64,000 bases of DNA, taken from the NCBI GenBank assembly GCA_963716115.1, contig CAVQSZ010000006.1, forward strand, positions 62,001-126,000, in the 5' to 3' direction. Position 1 is the stretch's first letter; every line of letters starts with the position of its first letter. The notes beneath the pieces are model-generated. The model searched no databases. It was not told the origin of the DNA and saw only the letters and a list, made by a program, of their open reading frames with translations. This stretch comes from AP-15 sp963716115 (GTDB lineage: Bacteria > Pseudomonadota > Alphaproteobacteria > ATCC43930 > CGMCC-115725). The translations under genes were made by a program, and so were the position numbers. Below are positions 25,982 to 35,476 of this stretch, one piece after another.

Positions 25982-27046
25982 ATGGAATTCGGCATGTTCC
26001 ACGAGTTTCCGTCATTGCCGGGCCGGACCGCAGGCGAAGCCTTCGACGAGGCCCTCGAGCAGGTCGACGCCGCAGAGCGCTGGGGCCTCGACGTGATGTG
26101 GCTGGCCGAGCTGCATTTCGAGCCGCGCCGCTCGCTCTTGTCGGCGCCGCTCAGCGTCGCCAGCGCGATCGCCGGGCGCACCCGGCGCATCAAGATCGGC
26201 ATCGCCGTGCAGGTGCTGCCGCTGTGCCACCCGCTGCGGCTGGCCGAGGAGGCCGCGACCGTCGACCAGCTGAGCCACGGCCGGCTGATCTTCGGCGTCG
26301 GGCGCAGCGGCGTGGCGCAGACCTACGAGGCCTACGGCGTGTCCTACGCCGAAAGCCAGGACCGCTTCCGCGAAATCCTCGACATCGTGCGGCAGGCCTG
26401 GACCGAGCCCAGCTTTTCCTATGAGGGCCGCTACCACCGTTTCAAGAACGTCTCTGTCGTGCCGAAGCCCTACCAGACGCCGACGCCGCCGATCCGCATC
26501 GCCGCCAGCACACCCGACACCTTTCCGGCGATCGGCCGCCGCGGCGCGCCGGTGTTCGCCTCGGTCCGCCACACCACCTGGGCCGAGCTGGCGAAGCAAA
26601 TCCAGAGCTACCACGAGGCCTGGGAGGCCGCCGGCCATCCCGGCCGCGGCCAGGTTTACGTCTCGGCGCCGACCTACATCGCCGAGACCGACGAGCGCGC
26701 CCGCGCCGAGCCGCGCGACAGCATCATGCATTTCTACCACGAGCAGGCCGATTTGCTCGAAGGGGCGGCGAAGCTGGTCGATCCGGTCACGGCCGAGCGG
26801 CGCATGCAGCGGGTGCGTCAGCTGCGCCGCCGCACCTACGAGGACGCCCTCGACGCCAACGTGCTGATCGGCGCGCCCGACACGATCGCGGCCAAGCTGC
26901 GGGCGTTGCAGGCAGAAATCGGCCTCAGCGGCATTCTCGCCGAATTGAATTGCGGCGGCCTGATCCCGCACCCGCAGGTGCTGCGCGCGTTGCAGCTGCT
27001 GTGCGAGGCGGTCAAGCCTGGTTTCGCTGAGGGCAGGACGATCTAG
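25982..27046 (+). CDS. LLM class flavin-dependent oxidoreductase
   Basis: The 354-residue protein belongs to the bacterial luciferase-like monooxygenases (TIM-barrel, F420 or FMN dependent). Family features are MEFGMFHEFPSLPG at the start, WLAELHFEPRRSLLSAPL, the IKIGIAVQVLPLCHPLRLAE strand-helix, DQLSHGRLIFGVGRSGV and YEGRYHRFKNVSVVPKP. It probably needs a separate flavin reductase, none of which is adjacent. A second LLM gene lies at 48170. An upstream GAGGAGG supports the ATG. Substrate cannot be predicted. Confidence 0.9.
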   Translation: MEFGMFHEFPSLPGRTAGEAFDEALEQVDAAERWGLDVMWLAELHFEPRRSLLSAPLSVASAIAGRTRRIKIGIAVQVLPLCHPLRLAEEAATVDQLSHGRLIFGVGRSGVAQTYEAYGVSYAESQDRFREILDIVRQAWTEPSFSYEGRYHRFKNVSVVPKPYQTPTPPIRIAASTPDTFPAIGRRGAPVFASVRHTTWAELAKQIQSYHEAWEAAGHPGRGQVYVSAPTYIAETDERARAEPRDSIMHFYHEQADLLEGAAKLVDPVTAERRMQRVRQLRRRTYEDALDANVLIGAPDTIAAKLRALQAEIGLSGILAELNCGGLIPHPQVLRALQLLCEAVKPGFAEGRTI

Positions 27047-27106
27047 TGTTCGCTCGTCGACCGGTCACAGTAAACGCAAGCAAACGGCCGAGTGGTGGAA
27101 AGGTGG

Positions 27107-27126
27107 GTCCCGGCGAAAGCCGGGAC
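27107..27126. terminator. Hairpin between convergent genes
   Basis: GTCCCGGC (27107-27114), loop GAAA, GCCGGGAC (27119-27126) form a perfect 8-bp stem with a stable tetraloop in the 157-base space between two convergent genes. It may act as a bidirectional terminator or be a common extragenic repeat; there is no T-run. Confidence 0.4.
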
Positions 27127-27203
27127 AGCGGAAAGCGGCATTGACGGAGCCTCTCCAGGATGGCCGCCCGATCTGATCGGATCGTGCTCCAATATCGGAG
27201 CTT

Positions 27204-28496
27204 CTATTGCAGAAAAATCTGCATGTTCTTGAAGTCGAATGTCACCGCATAGGGCTTGAAGAAATCGTGCCCGACCATGCCCGCAAGGAGGAAGCCGAAC
27301 GTGTGCTCCCACGGGAACGGCCCATCGTAGAGGCCCGGGACGTTGTCTTCCCGTATGCTTCCAAAGGAAAGCCGGCGCACGGTGTACGGCACGATTTTCA
27401 GATTCCCGCCGCCCCCGGCCCCTTCGGACGCTTTGTCTTCCTCCAGCCTGATCCCGGCTTGGCGGATAACCGGCTCCGCCAATTTGACGCCCGCGCCCGC
27501 CAGCCCCGTGTCGACGAAGAGGAGCGCCGGCGGCAGCGCCTCGACACGACCCCAGCCCACCATGAAATGGTCGCTCGCGATCCAGAAGGGAACTGCGACC
27601 CTCTTGCCCCGCTCCAGGCTTTTGGCGTTCTTGCGGCGCAGGACGAGCTCGCCGTGCGGATAATCCATGGTGCTCAGGAAATGGTACAAGAGCGTGGTCC
27701 CGATGCATCCGTCGATGCGTTTCACGCCCAAGCCTTTCGAGAGCTGGCGCAGGGGAAGCATCGCCGTGGGCAGGTTCTTGATGGTCCAGTCGCCGATGGT
27801 CAGGGAGTCGATCCGCCCGTTCTCGACTTCGGCGTGCTGACCGCCGGAAAACGTGCCTTGCACCGCCCCGAATTGCGGGACGCCGAGCTCCCTGGCGAAG
27901 TCCGTATCGAGCGCGACCTCAGACGCCCCGGTATCGATGAAGAAGGTGACTTCGTCGCCACCGTTTATCCGCACCTTGACCAGCGGCAGCGGATCGGTTC
28001 TTAAGAACTTCAGGCGCATAATCGTTCCGTCGCCATGCACGTCATACGGCGTCTGGTCCTTGAAGCTCTCCAGCTTTGCGACATTCAGGGTCGGGTATTG
28101 CGAAATAATCAGCTTGTTGCTGCCGACGTCTACGCCATTCAGCGACGCCGCGGCCCTTTGGAAATCGTCGCGGCGATAAAACGCCTCGGCCAGCATGACC
28201 TTGACGTCGGCATCGCCCGGCCGCAGGGGCAAGGCCTGCTCCAGCCATTTCTGCGCATCGTCAAGCCGGTTCGAAAGCAATGCGATGCGGCCGAGCTGGA
28301 GTGCTGTCGAATAGTCCTTGGGATTTTGAGCGGCGATTTGCGAGTAGAGCTTCGCAGCTTCGACAAACCTCCCCGCCTGAAAGAGCCGATCGGCCGCATC
28401 GGTTTTTGATTGCCTGGGCTGAGATGTCGCTTGTCCCGAAAAGCTGAAGGACGCGAGAATCACGACAAGCGCGATGAGTGCCCTGGCAGATGTCAT
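27204..28496 (-). CDS. TPR plus retropepsin-like aspartic protease, exported
   Basis: The 430-residue protein starts with a signal peptide (RALIALVVILASFSFSGQA). Residues 35-120 form TPR-like helical repeats (AADRLFQAGRFVEAAKLYSQ, DDAQKWLEQALPLRPGDADV). The C-terminal part is a retropepsin-type aspartic protease domain with two DTG motifs: FFIDTGASEVALD at 188-192 and LFVDTGLAGAGV at 329-331. Two motifs in one chain suggest an internal pair forming one active site, or one active and one degenerate half. It likely acts in the periplasm; the target is unknown. The ATG at 28496 gives a proper signal peptide, while an upstream start at 28553 does not. Confidence 0.82.
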   Translation of the reverse strand: MTSARALIALVVILASFSFSGQATSQPRQSKTDAADRLFQAGRFVEAAKLYSQIAAQNPKDYSTALQLGRIALLSNRLDDAQKWLEQALPLRPGDADVKVMLAEAFYRRDDFQRAAASLNGVDVGSNKLIISQYPTLNVAKLESFKDQTPYDVHGDGTIMRLKFLRTDPLPLVKVRINGGDEVTFFIDTGASEVALDTDFARELGVPQFGAVQGTFSGGQHAEVENGRIDSLTIGDWTIKNLPTAMLPLRQLSKGLGVKRIDGCIGTTLLYHFLSTMDYPHGELVLRRKNAKSLERGKRVAVPFWIASDHFMVGWGRVEALPPALLFVDTGLAGAGVKLAEPVIRQAGIRLEEDKASEGAGGGGNLKIVPYTVRRLSFGSIREDNVPGLYDGPFPWEHTFGFLLAGMVGHDFFKPYAVTFDFKNMQIFLQ

Positions 28497-28590
28497 TTGG
28501 GATCCCGCGATCGGCGTTGCGGGCGCGCAACCCGCAAAGCGTATCAGAAGCAAAGCGAGCGGGCGAGTTGCGCGCCCCCGGGACGAGCGG

Positions 28591-30912
28591 TCAAAGCCGC
28601 ACGCTGCGCAGGCGCAGCGCGTTGCCGATGACCAGCACCGAGCTCAGGCTCATCGCCGCGCTGGCGATCATCGGGTTGAGCAAGAGGCCGAAGGCCGGAT
28701 AGAGCGCGCCGGCCGCGATCGGGATCGCCGCGGCGTTGAAGACGAAGGCGAAGAACAAATTCTGCCGGATGTTGCGCATCACCGCGCGCGACAGGCGCCG
28801 GGCGCGGACGATCCCTTGCAGGTCGCCTTTGACGAGGGTCACCGCGGCGCTCTCCATCGCCACGTCGGCGCCGGTTCCCATGGCGATGCCGACCTGCGCC
28901 TGCGCCAATGCCGGGGCGTCGTTGATGCCGTCGCCGGCCATCGCGACGAAACGGCCCTCGCCCTGGAGCCTCTTGACGGCAGCGGCCTTCTGGTCCGGCA
29001 AAACCTCGGCCACGATCTCGTCGATGCCGAGCCTGCGGCCGACCGCCTCTGCCGTCGCGCGGCTGTCGCCGGTCAGCATCACGACCCGGATATGCTCGTC
29101 GTGAAGGGCTCTCAGCGCGCCGGCGGCGCTCTCCTTGATCGGGTCGGCGACCGCGATGAGCCCGGCGGCGCGGCCGTCGACCGCGGCCAGCATTACCCCC
29201 TGGGCCTCCTTGCGCAGCGCCTCGGCGCGGTCGGGCAGACCCTCCGGATCGATCCCGAGCGCGGCGAAGAGCGCCCGGTTGCCGACCGCGACGCGCCTGC
29301 CGTCGACCGAGCCGACCACACCCTTGCCGGTCTGCGAGGTGAAATCCGCCGCGGCGGCGAGGGTCAGGCCGCGCTCCTCGGCGCCTTTGACGATGGCCGC
29401 AGCCAAGGGATGCTCGCTGCCGCGCTCGAGGCTCGCGACGAGGCGCAGCAGCTCGGCCTCGTCGATGCCGCCGACCGCGTCGACGCCGACGAGGCGCGGC
29501 CGGCCTTCGGTCAGGGTTCCGGTTTTGTCGACGACGAGCGTGTCGATCTTCTCCATCAGCTCGAGCGCCTCGGCGTTCTTGACAAGGACGCCGGCATGCG
29601 CGCCGCGCCCGGCGCCGACCATGATCGAGACCGGGGTCGCCAGACCCAGCGCGCACGGGCAGGCGATGATCAAGACGGCGACGGCGTTGACGAGCGCAAA
29701 CCCCATCGCCGGCGGCGGGCCCCAGACCGACCACACGGCGAAGGAGAGCGCGGCGATGGCGACGACCGCCGGCACGAACCAGCCCGACACGGTGTCGGCG
29801 AGCGCCTGGATCGGCGCGCGGGACCGCTGCGCCTCGGCCACCATCTGCACGATCCGGGCGAGGAGCGTATCGCTGCCGACCCGCTCGGCGCGCATCACAA
29901 AGCCGCCCGTGCCGTTGACGGTGGCGCCGGTCACCTTGTCGCCGGGCGATTTCTCGGAGGGGATCGGCTCGCCGGTGATCATCGACTCGTCGACCGTGCT
30001 GCGGCCTTCGAGCACGACGCCGTCGACCGGGATCTTTTCGCCCGGGCGCACCCGCAGGCGGTTGCCGGGCACGACCGCTTCGAGCGCGATGTCGGCCTCG
30101 GCGCCGTCGTCGCGGACCAGGCGCGCGGTCTTGGGGGCCAGATCCAGCAATGCCCGGATGGCGCCCCCGGTCTGCGCACGGGCGCGCAATTCCAGCACCT
30201 GGCCCAAGAGCACCAGGGTGACGATGACCGCGGCCGGCTCGAAGTAAACGGGGACGCCGCCGTCCGGCAGGCGGAACGATTCCGGGAAAATCCCCGGTAC
30301 AAGCGCCGCAACAAGGCTGTAGCCATAGGCGACGCCGGTGCCGAGCGCGATCAGCGAAAACATGTTGAGATGGCGGTTGACGAGCGAGGCCCAGCCGCGC
30401 GCAAAAAACGGCCACCCGCCCCACAGCACCACCGGTGTCGCGAGGACGAGCTGCAGCCACACCATCGCGCGCGGCCCGAGGAGCGCGTGCTCGACGACAT
30501 GCTCGCCCATCACCAGCACGACGAGCGGCAGCGACAGCGCCACGCCGACCCAGAAGCGCCGCGTCATATCGGCGAGCTCCGGGTTGGCCGCCTCGCCGGC
30601 CGCGGGGATCATGGGCTCGAGCGCCATGCCGCAGATCGGGCAGCTGCCGGGCGCGTGGCGCACGATCTGCGGGTGCATCGGGCAGGTCCACAGCCCTTCC
30701 CCGGCCTTCGACCGTACCGGAGAGGGAGGGGCCGGCATCAGATAGCGCGCCGGCTCGGCCTCGAACCGCTCGCGGCACCGCCGGCTGCAGAAATAATAGG
30801 TGTGTCCCTCGTGCTCGCTGCGGTGCCCGGCCGTCGCCGGATCGACAGCCATGCCGCACACCGGATCGCGCGTCGCAGGGTCCGTCGCACTGAGGCGTCC
30901 GGCCGCGGTCAT
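28591..30912 (-). CDS. Copper-type heavy-metal P1B ATPase
   Basis: This 773-residue P-type ATPase exports a soft metal, most likely Cu(I), across the inner membrane. The N-terminus has a YHS-type domain (DPVCGM at 16-21, FCSRRC at 41-46) and a second metal-binding domain (WTCPMHPQI, CPICGMAL at 75-98) in place of the common CxxC HMA domain. Membrane helix 6 holds CPC (418-420). The actuator has STVDESMITGEPIP, the P-domain DKTGTLT (462-468) and GDGINDAPAL, and the N-domain SEHPLA. Late helices show MSLSSV, matching copper-type pumps. No CopZ, CueR or CusF gene is adjacent. The CoA-transferase lies 24 bases upstream on the same strand. Confidence 0.93.
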   Translation of the reverse strand: MTAAGRLSATDPATRDPVCGMAVDPATAGHRSEHEGHTYYFCSRRCRERFEAEPARYLMPAPPSPVRSKAGEGLWTCPMHPQIVRHAPGSCPICGMALEPMIPAAGEAANPELADMTRRFWVGVALSLPLVVLVMGEHVVEHALLGPRAMVWLQLVLATPVVLWGGWPFFARGWASLVNRHLNMFSLIALGTGVAYGYSLVAALVPGIFPESFRLPDGGVPVYFEPAAVIVTLVLLGQVLELRARAQTGGAIRALLDLAPKTARLVRDDGAEADIALEAVVPGNRLRVRPGEKIPVDGVVLEGRSTVDESMITGEPIPSEKSPGDKVTGATVNGTGGFVMRAERVGSDTLLARIVQMVAEAQRSRAPIQALADTVSGWFVPAVVAIAALSFAVWSVWGPPPAMGFALVNAVAVLIIACPCALGLATPVSIMVGAGRGAHAGVLVKNAEALELMEKIDTLVVDKTGTLTEGRPRLVGVDAVGGIDEAELLRLVASLERGSEHPLAAAIVKGAEERGLTLAAAADFTSQTGKGVVGSVDGRRVAVGNRALFAALGIDPEGLPDRAEALRKEAQGVMLAAVDGRAAGLIAVADPIKESAAGALRALHDEHIRVVMLTGDSRATAEAVGRRLGIDEIVAEVLPDQKAAAVKRLQGEGRFVAMAGDGINDAPALAQAQVGIAMGTGADVAMESAAVTLVKGDLQGIVRARRLSRAVMRNIRQNLFFAFVFNAAAIPIAAGALYPAFGLLLNPMIASAAMSLSSVLVIGNALRLRSVRL

Positions 30913-30936
30913 GGCTGCGCCTCGCTCGCCCTCGAC

Positions 30937-32142
30937 TCAGATCACCCCGCCCTCTTTCAGCTCGGCAATCTCGGCGGGCGACAGGCCGAGCCAGGCGCCA
31001 TAGATCTCGGCATTGTGCTGGCCGATGGTCGGGCTCGGGCCGGCTTCGACCAGGTCCGCGCCGTGCAGCCGCAACGGCGTCGCCGGCACGACGATCTCCC
31101 CCAGCTCCGGATGGTCGATCCGCTCCAGCATGCCGCGCCCGTGCATATGCGCGTCGTTCATGACCTCGGGCGCGGTGCGCACCGGCGCGCACGGGATACG
31201 GAATTCCTTGGTGCGGGCGAACACCTCCATCTTGCCCAGCGTGCGCGTCCACGCTTCGACCAGCCCGTCGGTTTCGTCCATGTTGGCGACGCGGCCGGCA
31301 TTGGTCGCAAAACGCGGGTCGTCGGCCAAATCCTCGCGGCCCATCGCCTTCAACAAATTCTGGAAATGCGCCTCGGTCACGACATGGATCGCGACGTGTC
31401 CGTCATTGGTCGGGTACACGTTGTAGGGCGCGCTGTTGAGCCCGGCCTGGCGGTTGCCGGTGCGCGGCGGCGCCTGTCCGGTCCGGTAATAGTAGTCGAA
31501 GCTGCCGGCGAGGCTCGAATAGACCGTCTCCTGCATCGCCACCTCGACGAGCCGGCCCACGCCGCTGCGGTCGCGGTCGTAGAGCGCGGTCAGAACCCCG
31601 GCGTAGAGATGGATCCCGCCCATGAAGTCGACGAGCGTCGGGCCGGCCTTGACCGGCGGCCCGTCCGGGAAGCCGGTCACGCTCATGATCCCCGAGGCGG
31701 CCTGGATCGTCATGTCCATCGCCAGATTGTCGCGGTCCGGGCCGCTCAGCCCAAAGCCGGTGCCCGAGGCGTAGATCAGCCGCGGGTTCAATTCGTGCAA
31801 CCGGCTCCAGCCGACGCCGAGGCTGTCCATCGTGCCGGGCGCGAAATTTTCCAGCAGCACATCGGCGCGCTCCACCATCCGGAACAGCAATTCGCGGCCC
31901 CGCGCCTCCTTCAGGTTGAGGGTCACCGCGCGCTTGTTCTGGTTCAGCATCGCGAACGGCAGGGTGGCGCTCTTGCCGGGATCGGCGCGGCGGCGGCCCG
32001 GCTCGCCCCGCGGCGGCTCGATCTTGATCACAAAGGCCCCGGCCTTGGCCATCAAGAGGGTCGCGTACGGGCCCTGAAAGATCTGCCCGAAATCGATCAC
32101 CGTCACATCCGAGAGCGGCCGGTTCGCGCGCGCCTGGTCCAT
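30937..32142 (-). CDS. CaiB/BaiF family CoA-transferase
   Basis: The 401-residue protein is a class III CoA-transferase that moves CoA between carboxylic acids through an aspartyl-CoA intermediate. Family motifs are VTVIDFGQIFQGPYATLLMA, VIKIEPPRGE, LNLKEARGRELLFRMVERAD and VLLENFAPGTMDSLG. The probable catalytic Asp lies in AMDMTIQAASGIMSVTG. Length fits the family. The ATG at 32142 follows GGATAGAGG; a start at 32199 is possible but has no ribosome site. It is divergent from an amidohydrolase gene, a pairing seen in catabolic clusters, but the substrate is unknown. Confidence 0.9.
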   Translation of the reverse strand: MDQARANRPLSDVTVIDFGQIFQGPYATLLMAKAGAFVIKIEPPRGEPGRRRADPGKSATLPFAMLNQNKRAVTLNLKEARGRELLFRMVERADVLLENFAPGTMDSLGVGWSRLHELNPRLIYASGTGFGLSGPDRDNLAMDMTIQAASGIMSVTGFPDGPPVKAGPTLVDFMGGIHLYAGVLTALYDRDRSGVGRLVEVAMQETVYSSLAGSFDYYYRTGQAPPRTGNRQAGLNSAPYNVYPTNDGHVAIHVVTEAHFQNLLKAMGREDLADDPRFATNAGRVANMDETDGLVEAWTRTLGKMEVFARTKEFRIPCAPVRTAPEVMNDAHMHGRGMLERIDHPELGEIVVPATPLRLHGADLVEAGPSPTIGQHNAEIYGAWLGLSPAEIAELKEGGVI

Positions 32143-32230
32143 CGCCTCTATCCGCCCTTGCTGGAAATTTCGGTCGCGCTGGGTCTTCGCGCGAGTCATG
32201 CTAACGTCGGGCCCGCGCGGAGGATAGAAA

Positions 32231-33376
32231 ATGAAATACGACGTGATCTCGGCCGATTGCCATATCGATCTGATCTGGCTGCCGCCCGACCTCTTCACCG
32301 CCAACGCGGCGGCGGCGATGAAGGATCGCATGCCCTACGTCGCCGACGGCGAGCGGGGCAAGGAATGGGTGACCAAATCGGGCGCGTCCTTCGGGCTGAT
32401 GAACGGCATGGGCTCGGCCGGCCGGCTCTACGAGCCGGGCAAGATCCACCGCTCGGACCGGATGGCGTCGGAGGGGATCTACGCCGACGGCAAGAAAGGC
32501 GTCCGCCGCATGACCGACCCCGAATTGCGGCTCAAGGACCAGGACCGCGACGGCATCCAGGCCGAGGTGCTGTACGGCATCCTCGGCGCCACCAGCCGGA
32601 TCAACGACGACGAGGCGGCCGGCGAGATGCTGCGCATCTATAACGAGTGGCTGGCCCGGTTCTGCAACACCCACCCCGAGCGCTTCGCCGGCCTCGCCTG
32701 CATCCCCAACCACGACATCGACGCCGCGGTCGGCGAGATCGAGCGGGTGGCGCGGCGCGGCGGCGTGCGCGGCCTCGAAATCTCCCGCCGGGGCGACATG
32801 ACGCCCCTATGGGACCCCTGGTGGAACCCGATGTGGGACGCGGTCGCGGCCTCCGGATTGCCGGTGCATTTCCACACCATCGGCAGCGGGGTGCGGCGCG
32901 ACTTCAGCAAATTCCCGCCGAAGGTGGCGCTCGCCGCCCGCGCTTCCGGCATCACCAGCTTTCAGATGTACATGTCGGACGTTCTGATGTCGGTGATCTT
33001 CGCCGGCGTGCTCGAGCGCCGGCCCGGCCTCAGGCTGGTGATCGGCGAGGCCGGCACCGGCTGGATCCCCTATATCCTCGAGCGCATGGACGCCGAGTGG
33101 GAGGACCAGTTCAAGGACCTCGACCTCAAGATGAAGCCGTCGGAATACTGGCGGCGCCAGTGCTACGCCACCTACCAGAGCGACCCGATCGGCGTGAAAT
33201 TGCTCGACGAGCTCGGCGAGGACAACATCATGTGGGGCTCGGACTTTCCGCACCCGGACGGGATCTGGCCCGATTCGCAGGAATACATCGAGCGCGAGCT
33301 CGGCCACCTGCCCGCCGCCACCCGCAGGAAGATCGTCTGCGACAACGCCGCCAAGCTCTACCGCTTCGTCAATTAG
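32231..33376 (+). CDS. Amidohydrolase family protein (PF04909)
   Basis: This 381-residue TIM-barrel enzyme belongs to the amidohydrolase-2 group that includes 2-amino-3-carboxymuconate-6-semialdehyde decarboxylase and related decarboxylases or hydrolases. Metal ligands are suggested by ADCHIDL near the start, PVHFHTIG in the middle and the late WGSDFPHPDGIWP. A GGAGGATAGAAA precedes the ATG. Length is a little over the usual 300-350 because of an N-terminal insertion (residues 40-95). The neighbouring divergent CoA-transferase suggests a catabolic role, which is inference. Confidence 0.9.
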   Translation: MKYDVISADCHIDLIWLPPDLFTANAAAAMKDRMPYVADGERGKEWVTKSGASFGLMNGMGSAGRLYEPGKIHRSDRMASEGIYADGKKGVRRMTDPELRLKDQDRDGIQAEVLYGILGATSRINDDEAAGEMLRIYNEWLARFCNTHPERFAGLACIPNHDIDAAVGEIERVARRGGVRGLEISRRGDMTPLWDPWWNPMWDAVAASGLPVHFHTIGSGVRRDFSKFPPKVALAARASGITSFQMYMSDVLMSVIFAGVLERRPGLRLVIGEAGTGWIPYILERMDAEWEDQFKDLDLKMKPSEYWRRQCYATYQSDPIGVKLLDELGEDNIMWGSDFPHPDGIWPDSQEYIERELGHLPAATRRKIVCDNAAKLYRFVN

Positions 33377-33504
33377 GGCGCTCGCAACGACCGTCGCATC
33401 GATCGCCGCCGTCGCGACCGCCCGGCCGCGGCGTGCCGGCGGTGGTCATGCGAACGGGGGAACGCCCAATCGTATGATATGCGCCGCGCGCAGATGAAGG
33501 CCGC

Positions 33505-34770
33505 TCAGGCCAGATGGTCCCTGACCGTGTAGAGGACGAAGACGCTCAAGCACCAGGCGGCGCCGGCGGCGAGGAAGATGATGAAGACCGAGCTGAGCCG
33601 GTTCGGGTAGAGCGATGATTCGGCGAGCGTCGGCTTGACGAAGATCGCCAGATAGATCTGCCGTTCGGCCGCCAGCTCGTGCGCCCGCACCAGCGCGTTG
33701 AGCGCCTGGGTCAGCGCCTGCCCGGCGAAGCTCGCGTGCAGCTGGATCGACTGGAACTTGGCCAAGGCCTCGGGAGCGGCGTTCCTGGCCAGCGCGCGCG
33801 TATCCGGGGCGCTCTCGCCGACTTTGGGGATCTGCGCCTCCAGCGCCTTGATCTGATCCCGCAGCATCTGAATCTGCGCCGAGTTCGGCGCCAAATAGGC
33901 CGACATCGCCGTGTATTGCGTTTTCAGCTGATTAAGCTGCCCAAACAAATCAGCCGAGATTGCGGCCACTGCGTCGACCGCTTTGCTCGGATCGATCACC
34001 TGAAATTCCTGCTGGTATTTCAACAGCTCGGCCTGGGTCGACCGCCATCTGTCCTCGGCCTGGTCGAGGTCTTGGGCAGACTGCTTAACCAAGTCATTCT
34101 CGGCCTGGGCGTTGAGCGTGTTGACCATGTTGTCGGCGCTCTTGATGACGCCGTTGGCAAGGGCGAGCGACTCCTCGGGGCCAAAGGCGCGGACATCGAC
34201 GGTGACGATGCCGGTCAGCTGGTCGAGCCGGGCGTCGACCATCTTTGTCCAGTACCGCTCCATCCTTTCGATCGGAATCTCGGGGTTGAGCCGGGCGATG
34301 AAATCGGCGCGCGGATCGGCGAACAGCTTTCTCGCGTCGATGTTGCTTTGGACGTCCTGGTAGCCCTGTCGGCTGGTGATGAAATCGGTGATGATGGTCG
34401 CGTCCTGCATGGTCTCGAGGCCGCCGCTGCCGCCGGGCATGCCGGTCAATGTCGACATCGCGTCCTTTGGCGCCGGCGCCTGTTGCGCCCCACGCACGGT
34501 GAATTTGAATTCGGTGACGTATTGATCAGCAGCGATCAGGCCGAAATAGAGCGACCCGAGCAATGTCGGGAGGCCGATCACGATCACCGCCGAGATCCCG
34601 AGCAGGCCGCCGAAGCGCCTGCGCGCGCGAGGCTGCGGCCAATCGAAGCTCGGCCCCGGGGTCTGCGGCGCCGGCCTTTGCGGTCGCGGCCGCTCGGTCG
34701 GCAACGGCGCGCCGCGCAGGACGACGATGTCGAGATCGGGCTTGGCCGGGGTTTCGCTGGTGGTCTGCAT
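33505..34770 (-). CDS. Capsule export inner-membrane protein, KpsE/CtrB-like
   Basis: This 421-residue protein has the layout of the polysaccharide co-polymerase/export proteins KpsE, BexC and CtrB. It has a cytoplasmic Pro-rich N-terminus, one membrane helix near residue 60 (LLGISAVIVIGLPTLLGSLY), a long periplasmic helical region, and a second helix at the end (LSSVFIIFLAAGAAWCLSVF). Coiled-coil segments occur around LDQAEDRWRSTQAELLKYQQ and QIQMLRDQIKALEAQIPK. It would span the periplasm with an outer-membrane Wza/KpsD partner, which is not in the window. GAGGAG precedes the ATG at 34770. It follows the ABC genes on the same strand. Confidence 0.88.
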   Translation of the reverse strand: MQTTSETPAKPDLDIVVLRGAPLPTERPRPQRPAPQTPGPSFDWPQPRARRRFGGLLGISAVIVIGLPTLLGSLYFGLIAADQYVTEFKFTVRGAQQAPAPKDAMSTLTGMPGGSGGLETMQDATIITDFITSRQGYQDVQSNIDARKLFADPRADFIARLNPEIPIERMERYWTKMVDARLDQLTGIVTVDVRAFGPEESLALANGVIKSADNMVNTLNAQAENDLVKQSAQDLDQAEDRWRSTQAELLKYQQEFQVIDPSKAVDAVAAISADLFGQLNQLKTQYTAMSAYLAPNSAQIQMLRDQIKALEAQIPKVGESAPDTRALARNAAPEALAKFQSIQLHASFAGQALTQALNALVRAHELAAERQIYLAIFVKPTLAESSLYPNRLSSVFIIFLAAGAAWCLSVFVLYTVRDHLA

Positions 34771-34804
34771 CCAGTGCTCCTCGGAAGCGGGGCGCCAGCG
34801 CGCC

Positions 34805-35476
34805 TCAGGCGGCCGCGTCCGGTCCGCGAACAATCTGCCCGTAATGCTCGTAGGCGGCGTCGAGCGTCGGAAACATGATCAATTGCCCCTCGTGCAATAC
34901 CGCGCCAACCTGGCAGAACGATTTCAACGTGGCCGGCTGGTGGGAAACCATAATGATGTGCTTGTTGTGCCGCCGATCGGCAAGCGCCGCCTCGCAGCGC
35001 GCGGCAAAACGCGCGTCGCCGGCGGCCGTCGCCTCGTCGATCAGATAGACGTCGAAATCAACGCCGATGCTGACGGCAAAGCCGATCCTCGACCGCATCC
35101 CGGTGGAATAGGTTCGCACCGGCTCGTCGAAATACGGCCCGAGCTCCGAGAAATCATAGACGAACCGTATGAGCGACTCCGGATCGAGACCGTAGATTTG
35201 GGCGATGAACGTGACATTCTCCCGGCCGCTCAAGGTCGGGACGAAGGACCCCGAATAGCCGAGCGGGAACGAGACCCGGACATGGCGGCGGATGCGGCCG
35301 CTGTCCGGCAATTCCATGCCCGAGACGAGCCGCAGGAACGTCGACTTGCCGGCGCCGTTGAGGCCGAGGATCCCGAGGTTGACCCCGGTATCGAGCTCCA
35401 GATCGAGGTTATCCAGGATGACCCGCCGCCCCGCCTTGGTGCGGTAGGTCTTGCGGACGCGCTCGAACGAGATCAT
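34805..35476 (-). CDS. ABC-2 polysaccharide exporter ATPase, KpsT-like
   Basis: The 223-residue ATPase resembles KpsT/BexA. Walker A is GLNGAGKST at 38-46, the signature region is atypical (RTYSTGMRSRIGFAVSIG, in place of LSGGQ, as usual for capsule exporters), Walker B is FDVYLIDEATAAGD, and the H-loop is IIMVSHQPA. It energises export of a polysaccharide through the permease encoded directly upstream, whose stop overlaps this start as ATGA. The gene for the KpsE-like partner follows 34 bases downstream. Confidence 0.92.
   Translation of the reverse strand: MISFERVRKTYRTKAGRRVILDNLDLELDTGVNLGILGLNGAGKSTFLRLVSGMELPDSGRIRRHVRVSFPLGYSGSFVPTLSGRENVTFIAQIYGLDPESLIRFVYDFSELGPYFDEPVRTYSTGMRSRIGFAVSIGVDFDVYLIDEATAAGDARFAARCEAALADRRHNKHIIMVSHQPATLKSFCQVGAVLHEGQLIMFPTLDAAYEHYGQIVRGPDAAA

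Noticed and set aside
28474..32643. 1389-codon plus-strand open frame
   Set aside because: It is antisense to the P-type ATPase and CoA-transferase genes, His/Arg/Asp-rich without domain structure, and arises from codon bias of the real genes.
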